37,177 bases of DNA from Nonomuraea deserti. GTDB lineage: Bacteria > Actinomycetota > Actinomycetes > Streptosporangiales > Streptosporangiaceae. The position numbers and the translations under genes are program-made. The stretch covers positions 1 to 37,177 of the forward strand of contig NZ_SMKO01000087.1 in the NCBI RefSeq assembly GCF_004348685.1. The letters are read 5' to 3'. This document shows positions 7,803 to 15,142 of this stretch, piece by piece (positions within the stretch are counted from its first letter, which is position 1; every line of letters starts with the position of its first letter). The notes below the pieces were generated by a model, which was given only the letters and a program-made list of their open reading frames with translations, searched no databases and was not told the DNA's origin.

Positions 7803-7833
7803 GTAAGCGAACGGGTGGTCTCTGGAGGTCCCG

Positions 7834-8187
7834 ATGCTCAACCTCGCCAAACACGCCAACATGGCGCTGATGTTCCTGCTGGAGCTGGGCGTGCTGGCGT
7901 CGGCCGGTTACTGGGGCTTCACGCTCTCCCCCAGCTGGGCGATCAAACTGCTGGCCGGGCTCGGTGCTCCGGCGCTGTTCATCGCGGCGTGGGCGCTGTT
8001 CGGCGCGGGAGGCGGCGCCAACGCCACCTTCCCGCTCACCGGCCCGGCACGCGCCGCGCTCGAGATCGTGTGGTTCGGTGGCGGCGCGGCGGCGCTCTAC
8101 GCCTCCGGGCTGACCACCTCCGCGGCCGCCTTTGCCATGCTCTTCGTCGTCAACGCGGTTCTCCGCATCATCTGGAAGCAGGTCTGA
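7834..8187 (+). CDS. YrdB-like (DUF2568) small membrane protein
   Basis: A 117-residue protein with four hydrophobic segments (about residues 9-28, 33-52, 68-88 and 92-110) and the family pattern ending ANATFPLTGPARAALEIVWFGGGAAAL. YrdB-like proteins are of unknown biochemical function. GGAGG six bases before the ATG at 7834 supports the start. It is first in a three-gene unit with an epimerase and a Gfo/Idh/MocA oxidoreductase and lies directly behind the TetR half-site array. Confidence 0.8.
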   Translation: MLNLAKHANMALMFLLELGVLASAGYWGFTLSPSWAIKLLAGLGAPALFIAAWALFGAGGGANATFPLTGPARAALEIVWFGGGAAALYASGLTTSAAAFAMLFVVNAVLRIIWKQV

Positions 8188-8189
8188 AC

Positions 8190-9101
8190 ATGGGTAAGCA
8201 CGTCGTCGTGGGCTCCGGCCAGGTCGGCTCGCATCTCGCCGCCAAGCTCGTCGCGCAGGGGCACGAGGTCGTCGTCGTGACCCGCTCGGGACGTGGTCCC
8301 GACGGGGCGGTCAAGGTGGCCGCCGACATCGCCGACCAGGCCAGGCTCATCGAGATCGCCAGGGGCGCCGACGTCCTCTACAACTGCGTCAACCCTCAAT
8401 ACCACCGCTGGCTCACCGACTGGCCGCCGATGGCCGCGTCGTTCCTGGCCGCCGCGGAATCGAGCGGCGCCGTGCTGGCGATCCTGGGCAACCTCTACCC
8501 GTACGGACCGGTCTCCGTCCCGATGACGGAGGACCTGCCGCTCGCCTCCACCACCCCCAAGATGCAGGTACGCGCGAAGATGTGGACCGACGCGCTGGCC
8601 GCGCACCAGGCCGGCCGGATCAGGGTGACCGAGGTGCGCGGCTCCGACTACTTCGGCCCGGGCGCGACCGACCAGTCCTACCTGGGCGAACGGTTCCTCG
8701 CGCCGCTCAGGGCGGGCCGTACCGTCCCGCTCATCTGGCCGGCCGACATCCCGCACAGCTGGACGTACCTGCCGGACGTGGCCGACGCGCTGATCACGGC
8801 GGGCGGTGACGAGCGGGCCTGGGGCAGGCCCTGGCACGTGCCCACCGGCGCGCCGCTGACCTTCCGCCAGCTGGGGGAGAAGATGGCCGCGCTGCTGGGC
8901 CGGCCCGCGCCCCGGATGATGCAGATGCCGTGGCCGCTGCTGCGGGTGGCCGGGTTGTTCTCGCCCATGATCGGTGAGATGAAGCACACGCGCTACCAGT
9001 TCGTCGCGCCCTATGTGCTCGACTCGTCGGCGTTCGAGCGGACGTTCGGCGTGGCGCCCACCCCGATCGAGGCGGCCCTGAAGGCTACGCTCGACGCGTG
9101 A
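8190..9101 (+). CDS. NAD-dependent epimerase/dehydratase (extended SDR-like)
   Basis: A 303-residue Rossmann protein. The nucleotide-binding loop is VVGSGQVGSHLAAKL (about residues 5-19), with the acidic-to-basic switch RSGRG after beta-2, suggesting that NADP is possible. Family features are NLYPYGPVSVPMTEDLP, which provides the active-site Tyr region, and SWTYLPDVADAL in the C-terminal half. The usual YxxxK is not clean: the nearby segment is KMQVRAKMWTDAL, so it may be an atypical SDR without standard catalysis. It starts three bases after the stop of the YrdB-like gene and overlaps the next gene by GTGA. Confidence 0.8.
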   Translation: MGKHVVVGSGQVGSHLAAKLVAQGHEVVVVTRSGRGPDGAVKVAADIADQARLIEIARGADVLYNCVNPQYHRWLTDWPPMAASFLAAAESSGAVLAILGNLYPYGPVSVPMTEDLPLASTTPKMQVRAKMWTDALAAHQAGRIRVTEVRGSDYFGPGATDQSYLGERFLAPLRAGRTVPLIWPADIPHSWTYLPDVADALITAGGDERAWGRPWHVPTGAPLTFRQLGEKMAALLGRPAPRMMQMPWPLLRVAGLFSPMIGEMKHTRYQFVAPYVLDSSAFERTFGVAPTPIEAALKATLDA

Positions 9102-9985
9102 AGATAGCCATGATCGGCCTGGGCGACATCGCGGAGAAGGCCTACCTTCCCGTGCTGGCCGCCCAGCCCGCCCTCGACCTGCACCTCTGCACGCGCAACA
9201 CGGCTCGGCTGGACCGGCTCGGCGACACCTACCGGATCGCCGCCCGGTCGTCGAGCGTGGACGAGGTGATCAAGGACGGCGTCGAGGCGGCGTTCGTGCA
9301 CGCCGCTACCGACGCCCATCCCGAGATCGTCGAGCCGCTGCTCAGGGCGGGTGTCCACGTCTACGTCGACAAGCCGATCGCCTACACCCTCGCCGAGTCC
9401 GAGCGTCTCGTGCGGCTGGCCCGGACCGAGAAGAGGTCCCTGATGGTGGGCTTCAACCGCCGGTACGCACCCGGATATGTCGGACTTGCCGCTCATCCCC
9501 GTCATCTCCTCCTCATGGAGAAGAACCGCGCCAATCACCCCGACATACCCCGGCGGGTGATATTTGATGACTTTATCCATGTGGTGGACACCCTCCGATT
9601 CCTCGCGCCCGGCCCGGTCACCGACACCACGATCAGGACCCGCGTCCGCAACGGCCAGGTCGAGCACCTCGTCCTTGAGCTGTCCGGCGACGGCTTCACC
9701 GCCATCGGCGTCATGAACCGGGTCGGCGGGGCCTCCGAGGAGTCCTGCGAGGCCATGGGCGACGGCGCCAAGCGGCGCGTGGTCAACCTCGGCGACGTCA
9801 TCGACCACAAGGGCGGCGAGACCCTCGTCAGACGGCCCGACTGGGTGCCGGTGGCCAGGCAGCGCGGCATCGAGCAGATCTGCCTGGAGTTCCTCGCCGC
9901 CGTACGCGAGGGCCGGATGATCGACGCCGGCGACGCCCTGGCCACCCACGCCCTCTGCGAGGAGATCGCCGGGCGCGCCGCCTGA
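9098..9985 (+). CDS. Gfo/Idh/MocA family oxidoreductase
   Basis: A 295-residue NAD(P)-dependent oxidoreductase. The N-terminal Rossmann fold begins IAMIGLGDIAEKAYLPVLA, and the family motif appears as VYVDKPIAYTLAESERLVRLA-like text (residues about 88-108; DKPIAY replaces the usual EKP). The C-terminal half is shorter than in typical 330-380-residue members. The GTG at 9098 overlaps the epimerase stop (GTGA), so translation is coupled. Members act on sugars, inositols or related carbonyl/hydroxyl substrates; the specific substrate is not evident. Confidence 0.85.
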   Translation: MKIAMIGLGDIAEKAYLPVLAAQPALDLHLCTRNTARLDRLGDTYRIAARSSSVDEVIKDGVEAAFVHAATDAHPEIVEPLLRAGVHVYVDKPIAYTLAESERLVRLARTEKRSLMVGFNRRYAPGYVGLAAHPRHLLLMEKNRANHPDIPRRVIFDDFIHVVDTLRFLAPGPVTDTTIRTRVRNGQVEHLVLELSGDGFTAIGVMNRVGGASEESCEAMGDGAKRRVVNLGDVIDHKGGETLVRRPDWVPVARQRGIEQICLEFLAAVREGRMIDAGDALATHALCEEIAGRAA

Positions 9986-10001
9986 CCTGCGCCCGAGGGG
10001 G

Positions 10002-10826
10002 TCAGTCGCGCTGCCTGAGCTGCATCGTCCTGTCGGCCCTGGCGAACATGCGCTTGAACGGCTTGTCGCCGAGCCGGGCGAGCACGGTATAGCCCTTCGT
10101 GTCGCCCAGCGGGCTGGAGGACGACACGACGCCGGCCACCGAACCGCCGTACAACGCGGGCCCGCCGCTGCCACCGGCGGCGGCGTGGCAGTTGCGGGTG
10201 ACCATCAGCCCCGGCCCCTCGGAGACCGCCTCTGCCGCGTCACCCAGGCACCGGTACAGCCTGGTGCCCGGATAACCCTTGCCCGCCGGGTAGCCCAGCA
10301 GTTCCAGGCCCTGCAGCGTGGTGCCCCTGTCCGTGGCCATCGTCCGCAGCCCCCGGCCGGTCACGGCCTCCAGCGGGCGCTTGCCGCGCCCGACTCCCAC
10401 CAGCCCGATGTCGTACGGCAGCAGCCCGGGCGAGTACGGCCGGTGCCGCCACCTCGCCGGCACCCACGTGCGCACGGCCGGCCAGACGCCCAGCCCCGGC
10501 CGCCCGCCGTCGTAGCCGGGCAGGAAGGCCAGGTTCTCGAGCAGCCGGCCACGGTGGTAGAGGCAGTGCGCGGCCGTCAGCACCAGGCTGCGGCTGCGCG
10601 AGCCGATCACCGTGCCCCCGCACAACACGCCCCGCCGCGAGACGGGGTCGTGACCGAGCAGCACCCCGGTGAGCCGCCGCGCCCCCGTGTAGGGGCGGGG
10701 GACCGGCGCGTAGCCGAGGCGGTCTCCGTCAGGAGTCAGGACGCGCGGGGCGGGTACGTTGCGCTGGGACACCTCAATGACGGCGGTCGGGTCGAGCAGA
10801 GCGAGGGACAACACCAACCTGAGCAC
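10002..10826 (-). CDS. Secreted trypsin-like serine protease (peptidase S1 fold)
   Basis: A 274-residue protein with a short hydrophobic N-terminus (MLRLVLSLALLDPTAV). The catalytic triad is visible: His87 in LTAAHC, Asp139 in YDIGLV and Ser220 in GGSGGPALYGG. Cys69/Cys88 flank the active-site His as in chymotrypsin-fold proteases, and Cys193/Cys213 may form a second disulfide. The spacing fits the V8/trypsin-like S1 group common in actinomycete secretomes. A pro-segment of about 45 residues probably precedes the mature enzyme. It is monocistronic, converges with the oxidoreductase gene and has no obvious functional link to either neighbour. Confidence 0.85.
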   Translation of the reverse strand: MLRLVLSLALLDPTAVIEVSQRNVPAPRVLTPDGDRLGYAPVPRPYTGARRLTGVLLGHDPVSRRGVLCGGTVIGSRSRSLVLTAAHCLYHRGRLLENLAFLPGYDGGRPGLGVWPAVRTWVPARWRHRPYSPGLLPYDIGLVGVGRGKRPLEAVTGRGLRTMATDRGTTLQGLELLGYPAGKGYPGTRLYRCLGDAAEAVSEGPGLMVTRNCHAAAGGSGGPALYGGSVAGVVSSSSPLGDTKGYTVLARLGDKPFKRMFARADRTMQLRQRD

Positions 10827-10881
10827 CCGGCCAGCCTACGGGGGCCATGATCAGCCCTCTGACCTGCGACATCCGTCTTTA

Positions 10882-11886
10882 CTAAGTCGTGTACTGGGCG
10901 GCCAGCGCGCGCAGGCGGGTGTGCGCCGACCCGTAGACCGCGGCGTCGCCCACATACGCCTTGGGCAGCTTGGCGACCATCGTGTAGTTGGTGTCGCACA
11001 CGTTGCCGACCGGCGCCTGCCCGGCCTGGCTGACGAGCTGGTAGGCGTCGAGCGTGTCCAGCCCGGTCAGCTCCGACGTCCAGGTGACCAAATCGTGCTG
11101 GCTGATCCGGTACGCGTCCTCCAGCGGCCTGGCCGACCCGGTGGACATCAGGTGCAGGTCGTCCTCCAGCCGGGGCCACGGCGTCGCCACTCCCTTGATC
11201 AGCTCGACCGCGACCACCGTGTTCATGGCCGACTCCACCGCGGTGCCGCACACCTCGCCGTGCCCCTGCAGCCCGTGGCCGTCGCCGATGGAGAACATCC
11301 CGCCCTCGACGTTGACCCCGAGGTAGGCGGTGACGCCGGCGCGCAGCTCGGGGGTGTCCATGTTGCCGCCGTGCGCGTCGGGGGTGATCGTCATGCGGGC
11401 CTCGTTCGCGGCCGGGGCCACGCCGACGGTGCCGTGCATGGGGTCGAGCGGCAGCTCCACGCTGAAGTCGCTGGTGCGGGCGTGGTAGACGGCCACGCCC
11501 TTGGCGAGGTCGATGTCGTAGCGCCAGACGCGTTCCTCCAGCGGCGGCTGCAGCATGGCGGTGGTGTGGGTGCCGGTCAGTGCGCCGAAGTGGGGGAACG
11601 TCGTGGAGACCGCCCAGTCCCTGGCGGGGGTGATGGTGATGAAGTGCAGGGCCAGCGTGTCGCCCGGCTCGGCGCCCTCCACGTGGAAGGGTCCGGTCAC
11701 GGGGTTGAGGTAGGGGAACTCGCACACCTGGGACGGCAGGTCGTCCACGCTCTGGACGAGGCCGCCGAAACAGTCTTCCGTGTAGAGCTCCACGATCGTG
11801 CCCGGCCGTATCTTGCCGACGGCGGAGCGCCCGCCGAAGGTGTAGCTCAGTTCCTCCGGCGTGGGGTGGTAGGAGACGACGTTCAC
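10882..11886 (-). CDS. Acetamidase/formamidase family amidohydrolase
   Basis: A 334-residue member of the FmdA/AmdA family, which hydrolyses short aliphatic amides to ammonia and the acid. Family landmarks are GTIVELYTEDCFGG (about residues 29-42), NPVTGPFHVEGAEPGDTL (about 61-78), APAANEARMTI, the Gly/His-rich HGGNMDTPEL and GMFSIGDGHGLQGHGEVCGTA with its metal/acid residues. The GTG at 11886 overlaps the permease stop (GTGA), placing it last in the minus-strand unit AmiC-like sensor, permease, amidase. The ammonia produced can feed glutamate metabolism. Whether it prefers formamide, acetamide or another amide cannot be told. Confidence 0.9.
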   Translation of the reverse strand: MNVVSYHPTPEELSYTFGGRSAVGKIRPGTIVELYTEDCFGGLVQSVDDLPSQVCEFPYLNPVTGPFHVEGAEPGDTLALHFITITPARDWAVSTTFPHFGALTGTHTTAMLQPPLEERVWRYDIDLAKGVAVYHARTSDFSVELPLDPMHGTVGVAPAANEARMTITPDAHGGNMDTPELRAGVTAYLGVNVEGGMFSIGDGHGLQGHGEVCGTAVESAMNTVVAVELIKGVATPWPRLEDDLHLMSTGSARPLEDAYRISQHDLVTWTSELTGLDTLDAYQLVSQAGQAPVGNVCDTNYTMVAKLPKAYVGDAAVYGSAHTRLRALAAQYTT

Positions 11887-13250
11887 GAGACCTCCGTGGG
11901 AAGTGTGGGCTTACGGCCGATCAGGTAGGTGGTGCCCAGGACCGCCAGGCCGATCGCCAGCCAGACGCCGCCGACCCACTGGGCCGCGACGTTCTGGTTG
12001 TACACGACGGCCACCAGGACGGCGAAGCCGATCACGGGGGCGACGAGGTGCGCCCACCAGTTGGTGCTGCGCTGCCTGACCACGTAGTGCACGACGACGG
12101 AGACGTGCAGCACCAGGAACGCGGTCATGGCGCCGAAGTTCACCAGCGAGGCCAGCTCGCCGACGCCGTTCGCCCTGGTGCTCATATAGACGCCGAGGAC
12201 CAGCGAGACGGCGGCCACCGCGAGGGTCGCGTTGACCGGCACCTTGTGCTTCGCGTTCACCCGGGACAGGAAGGCGGGCAGCTGGCGGTCGCGGGCCATC
12301 GCGAACAGCAGCCGAGACGTCGCCGCCTGCGCGACCAGAGAGTTGGCGAAGCCCCAGGCGACGGCGGTGGCCACGGCGGTGAGCACCGACAGCCACGGCC
12401 CGCCGGCGAACGCGGCGGTGTCGTAGAAGGCGTTGCCCGCGGGGTCCCCGTCGGCGATCAGGGCGTCGCGGCCGGGCGTGAGGAGCGCCGCGACCCAGGT
12501 CTGCGTCACGAACAGGACGGCCGCCAGGCCGAGGGCGGCCACCATGGACCTGCCGAGCCTGCGGGCGTCCTCGCGGTTCTCCTCCGCCAGCGTGCTGATG
12601 CCGTCGAAGCCGAGGAACGACAGCACGGCCACCGACGCGGCGGCGAACACCACGCTGAAGGTGAAGCCGGAGGGCTCGAAGATCGGCGTGAACGCGCCGG
12701 TCTGCGCCTTGCCCTGGGCCAGCGCGACGCCGGCGACCACCAGGAAGATCGCGAGCACGACCAGCTCGGCCGCCAGCATGATCCGGGTGATCCTGGCCGT
12801 CATCTGGATGCCGAGGTAGTTGACGACGGTGTTGAGCACCACGAACGCCGCCAGCCAGGCCCAGACGGGGATCACGGGCACGAACGAGTTCATGGCGACG
12901 CTGGCCACCAGGTAGAGCAGCGACGGCACGAGCACGTAGTCGAGCAGGATGGCCCAGCCGGCCATGAACCCGACGGGGGCGGCGATGCCGCGGCCCGCGT
13001 ACGTGTAGACGGAACCGGCCATGGGGAACGCCCTGGCCATCTGCGCGTACGACAGCGCCGTGAAGGCCATCGCCACCAGGCCGATCACGTACGCCAGCGC
13101 CACCATGCCGTGGGACACGGAGAAGACGTTGCCGAAGATCCCGAACGGCGCGATCGGCACCATGAAGATCAGGCCGTAGATCATCAGGTCGGTGAAGCCC
13201 AGCGAGCGCTGGAGCTCCTGGCGGTAGCCGAACTGCTCGATGGTGCTCAT
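11883..13250 (-). CDS. APC superfamily amino acid/amine permease
   Basis: A 455-residue protein with about twelve membrane segments. The N-terminus is characteristic of APC permeases: LGFTDLMIYGLIFMVPIAPF, then YAQMARAFPMAGSVYTYAGRG and LSFLGFDGISTLAEE. The ATG at 13250 is chosen because AAGGAG lies seven bases upstream; the open frame continues upstream without family similarity. It is coupled to the acetamidase/formamidase gene through a GTGA overlap, so it probably imports the amide, or a nitrogen compound that yields it. No periplasmic binding partner is needed for this family, which makes the AmiC-like protein upstream more likely to be a sensor. Confidence 0.9.
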   Translation of the reverse strand: MSTIEQFGYRQELQRSLGFTDLMIYGLIFMVPIAPFGIFGNVFSVSHGMVALAYVIGLVAMAFTALSYAQMARAFPMAGSVYTYAGRGIAAPVGFMAGWAILLDYVLVPSLLYLVASVAMNSFVPVIPVWAWLAAFVVLNTVVNYLGIQMTARITRIMLAAELVVLAIFLVVAGVALAQGKAQTGAFTPIFEPSGFTFSVVFAAASVAVLSFLGFDGISTLAEENREDARRLGRSMVAALGLAAVLFVTQTWVAALLTPGRDALIADGDPAGNAFYDTAAFAGGPWLSVLTAVATAVAWGFANSLVAQAATSRLLFAMARDRQLPAFLSRVNAKHKVPVNATLAVAAVSLVLGVYMSTRANGVGELASLVNFGAMTAFLVLHVSVVVHYVVRQRSTNWWAHLVAPVIGFAVLVAVVYNQNVAAQWVGGVWLAIGLAVLGTTYLIGRKPTLPTEVS

Positions 13251-13294
13251 GGACGGCTCCTTGTGCATCGAGGGGTGCATCGGGGGCGTTTCGC

Positions 13295-13323
13295 ACCTTA
13301 GATCCAAAGCTTTCTAGTGAAAA
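13295..13323 (-). promoter_or_regulatory. Possible internal promoter for permease-amidase
   Basis: On the minus strand TTTTCA (13323-13318) and TAAGGT (13300-13295) are separated by 17 bases in an AT-rich patch that overlaps the end of the AmiC-like gene. The -10 fits TANNNT; the -35 is weak. It would allow permease and amidase expression independent of the sensor gene. Confidence 0.3.
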
Positions 13324-14393
13324 GGTTTCTCTAGCAAGAAATCCAGGCCGTCCGCCCTTCCGAGGTGAACGGGATGGCGTACCTGCCGTCCGAGCAGGGT
13401 GAGCGTTCCGCGCGCGCTGCTGATCGTGGTGCCGTCGGCCACCGCGTCCAGCGCCGGCACGGCCAGCGAACCGGCACGGGCGCACAGGGCGGCCAGCATG
13501 GCGACGGCCTCGTAGCAGCCGTGGCCGTGGGCGTTCAGCATGGGTGCGTCAGGGCCGAAGCGGGCGGCGTACCGCTGCGCGAAGCCGAGGCTGGCCTCCG
13601 TCGTCAGATCGCGGAAGTAACCCATCGACGCGTACAGCCCGCCGGTGGCGTCACCGCCGATGCCCAGCAGGCCGTGCTCCTCCAGCGCGCCGCAGAGCCG
13701 GGCCGCGCCGAGCCCGCCGGCCGCGTACGCGCGGTTGAAGTCCATGAGGTCGCTGCCGATCAGCGTCAGCAGGATGGCGTCCGGGCGGGCCGCCGCCACC
13801 CGGTCGAGCCGCCGCACCGCGTCGCCGTACGGCACGAAACTCTCGCCCACCACGGTGGCGCCGAGCGCGCGCAGCAGCGGGCGGGCGCTCGCGTGCACCA
13901 GGCGCGGCCAGATGTAGTCGTTGCCCAGCAGGAACCACCGGCGTGCCCCGCGCGTGCCGACCAGCCACTCGATCCCCGGCGCGAGCTGCCGGTCGGGGGT
14001 CTCGCCGAGGAAGTAGACGCCCGGCGCGTGCCCGCCGCCTTCGTACGGTGGCCCGTAGACGAACGGCGCCCGCCCGGCGATCGCGGCCACCACCTCGACC
14101 CGCACGTCACTGGCGTGGGCGCCCGCCACCGCCTGCACGGTGCCCGTCCTGACCAGCTCGGACACCTCGGCCGCCACCTGGCGCGCGGGCCGCCCGCCGT
14201 CGACGAGGACCAGCTCGACCGGCCTGCCCAGCATGCCGCCCGCGGCGTTGAGCTCCTCCGCCGCCAGGACGGCGCAGTTGATCGCGCAGGGGCCCATCAG
14301 GCCGAGGACCCCGGACACGGGCACGACCAGGCCGATCCTGATCGAACCTGACGGGAGGAGCCGGGCTTCGAGAGGATCGACGGTCGCCGCCAC
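13314..14393 (-). CDS. AmiC-like amide-binding protein (cytosolic type I periplasmic-binding fold)
   Basis: About 359 residues with the Leu/Ile/Val-type binding fold: SIRIGLVVPVSGVLGLMG, LAAEELNAAGGMLGRPVELV and the amide-pocket-like PYEGGGHAPGVYFLGE and LGNDYIWPRLVH. The last two align by eye with PTPYEGFEYSPN and GSDYIYPR of Pseudomonas AmiC. There is no signal peptide or lipobox, unlike transporter-linked FmdD/UrtA proteins, and no ABC transporter genes are adjacent. It therefore looks like an intracellular amide sensor. GTG 14393 is the chosen start; GGGAGG lies twelve bases upstream, and GATACT seven bases upstream would also allow a leaderless message. Which regulator it talks to is open; the divergent MarR is the obvious candidate. 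Confidence 0.8.
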   Translation of the reverse strand: MAATVDPLEARLLPSGSIRIGLVVPVSGVLGLMGPCAINCAVLAAEELNAAGGMLGRPVELVLVDGGRPARQVAAEVSELVRTGTVQAVAGAHASDVRVEVVAAIAGRAPFVYGPPYEGGGHAPGVYFLGETPDRQLAPGIEWLVGTRGARRWFLLGNDYIWPRLVHASARPLLRALGATVVGESFVPYGDAVRRLDRVAAARPDAILLTLIGSDLMDFNRAYAAGGLGAARLCGALEEHGLLGIGGDATGGLYASMGYFRDLTTEASLGFAQRYAARFGPDAPMLNAHGHGCYEAVAMLAALCARAGSLAVPALDAVADGTTISSARGTLTLLGRQVRHPVHLGRADGLDFLLEKPFH

Positions 14394-14441
14394 GCCGACG
14401 AGTATCCTCCCTTCTAGCTCCCCGATGAAAGGACCTTCTCC

Positions 14442-14888
14442 ATGACCTCCTCTGGGCTCGGGTCCTCGCTCGCCTATCTGCTGAGCCGCGCGGAGCGCAG
14501 CGTCAACCGAGGGCTGGCGGCCGCGCTGGCGGGCGAGGACGTCACCGTCGAGCAGTGGCGCATCATGCGCGCGCTGGCCGACGGGCGGGGCGACTCGATG
14601 GGCGAGCTCGCCGCGGCCGTGCTGATGCCCCACCCCACCCTGACCAAGGCGATCGACCGGCTGATCGAGCGGGCGCTGGTCTACCGCGGGCCGTCGAAGG
14701 GCGACCGGCGGCGGGTGGCGGTGTTCGTCTCGGACCGGGGGGCCGAACTGCTCGCGCGGGTGGACGGCGCGGTGGCCGAGCACCACGGGCTCGTCGCGGT
14801 CGCGTTCGGCGCCGAGCGCACCGAGCGGCTCATGCGCGATCTCGAGGGCCTGGTGGCCGCGCTCGACTACGCCGAGCTCAGGAAGTGA
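14442..14888 (+). CDS. MarR family transcriptional regulator
   Basis: A 148-residue winged-helix regulator: VTVEQWRIMRALADGRGDSM, the recognition region AAAVLMPHPTLTKAIDRLIERALVYR and the wing KGDRRRVAVFVSDRGAELL. It is transcribed away from the AmiC-like sensor with only 48 bases between the starts, so one dimer bound there could control both directions. AAAGGA about eight bases before the ATG supports the start. The context points to control of amide utilisation. The stop codon lies inside the first unit of a 20-bp tandem repeat. Confidence 0.9.
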   Translation: MTSSGLGSSLAYLLSRAERSVNRGLAAALAGEDVTVEQWRIMRALADGRGDSMGELAAAVLMPHPTLTKAIDRLIERALVYRGPSKGDRRRVAVFVSDRGAELLARVDGAVAEHHGLVAVAFGAERTERLMRDLEGLVAALDYAELRK

Positions 14889-14955
14889 GCCCAGGGCTCG
14901 GGATGTGGGCCCAGGGCTCGGGATGTGGGCCCAGGGCTCGGGATGTGGGCCCAGG
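14881..14955 (+). repeat. 20-bp tandem repeat starting at the MarR stop codon
   Basis: The unit GGATGTGGGCCCAGGGCTCG occurs at 14901-14920 and 14921-14940, with a slightly diverged first unit at 14881-14900 (GGAAGTGAGC start) and a partial fourth at 14941-14955. The first unit contains the last codons and TGA of the MarR gene; in the copies TGA has become TGG. The array thus appears to have grown by duplication of the gene's own 3' end. Confidence 0.9.
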
Positions 14956-14970
14956 AGGTGGGCGCAGGCG

Positions 14971-15000
14971 CCGGGGCCCGCCCCGGACGGCGGGCCCCGG
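14971..15000 (+). terminator. Strong GC-rich hairpin, probable terminator
   Basis: CCGGGGCCCGCC and GGCGGGCCCCGG form a perfect 12-bp stem around the loop CCGGAC. It lies between the convergent MarR and glutamate dehydrogenase genes and has no U-tract on either strand, as is common for actinomycete terminators. It is probably bidirectional. Confidence 0.75.
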
Positions 15001-15142
15001 TCGTTCTGTCCGGCGGTCGTCCTCGACCCCCGGTGGTTCTGACTCGCGGTCGTGGCGACCGGCAGTGGTAACGCGCGGCCGTGGTGACCGGCGGTGCCAT
15101 GGCGCGGTCGTGCCGGCCCTCAGCCGTTCTGGCCGCTGATCG
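15001..15142 (-). repeat. Degenerate tandem repeat downstream of glutamate dehydrogenase
   Basis: Read on the minus strand after the gene's TGA, variants of CGGTCACCACGGCCGCG recur roughly every 28-32 bases up to the terminator (for example GGCACGACCGCGCC, GGTCACCACGGCCGCGCG, GGTCGCCACGACCGCGAG, GAGGACGACCGCCGG). They resemble the end of the coding region (GGCCAGAACGG follows the stop). Units are strongly diverged, so borders are uncertain. Confidence 0.5.

Noticed and set aside
13314..14393. Substrate-binding lipoprotein of an amide ABC transporter
   Set aside because: No signal peptide or lipobox, and no ABC permease or ATPase genes are adjacent.
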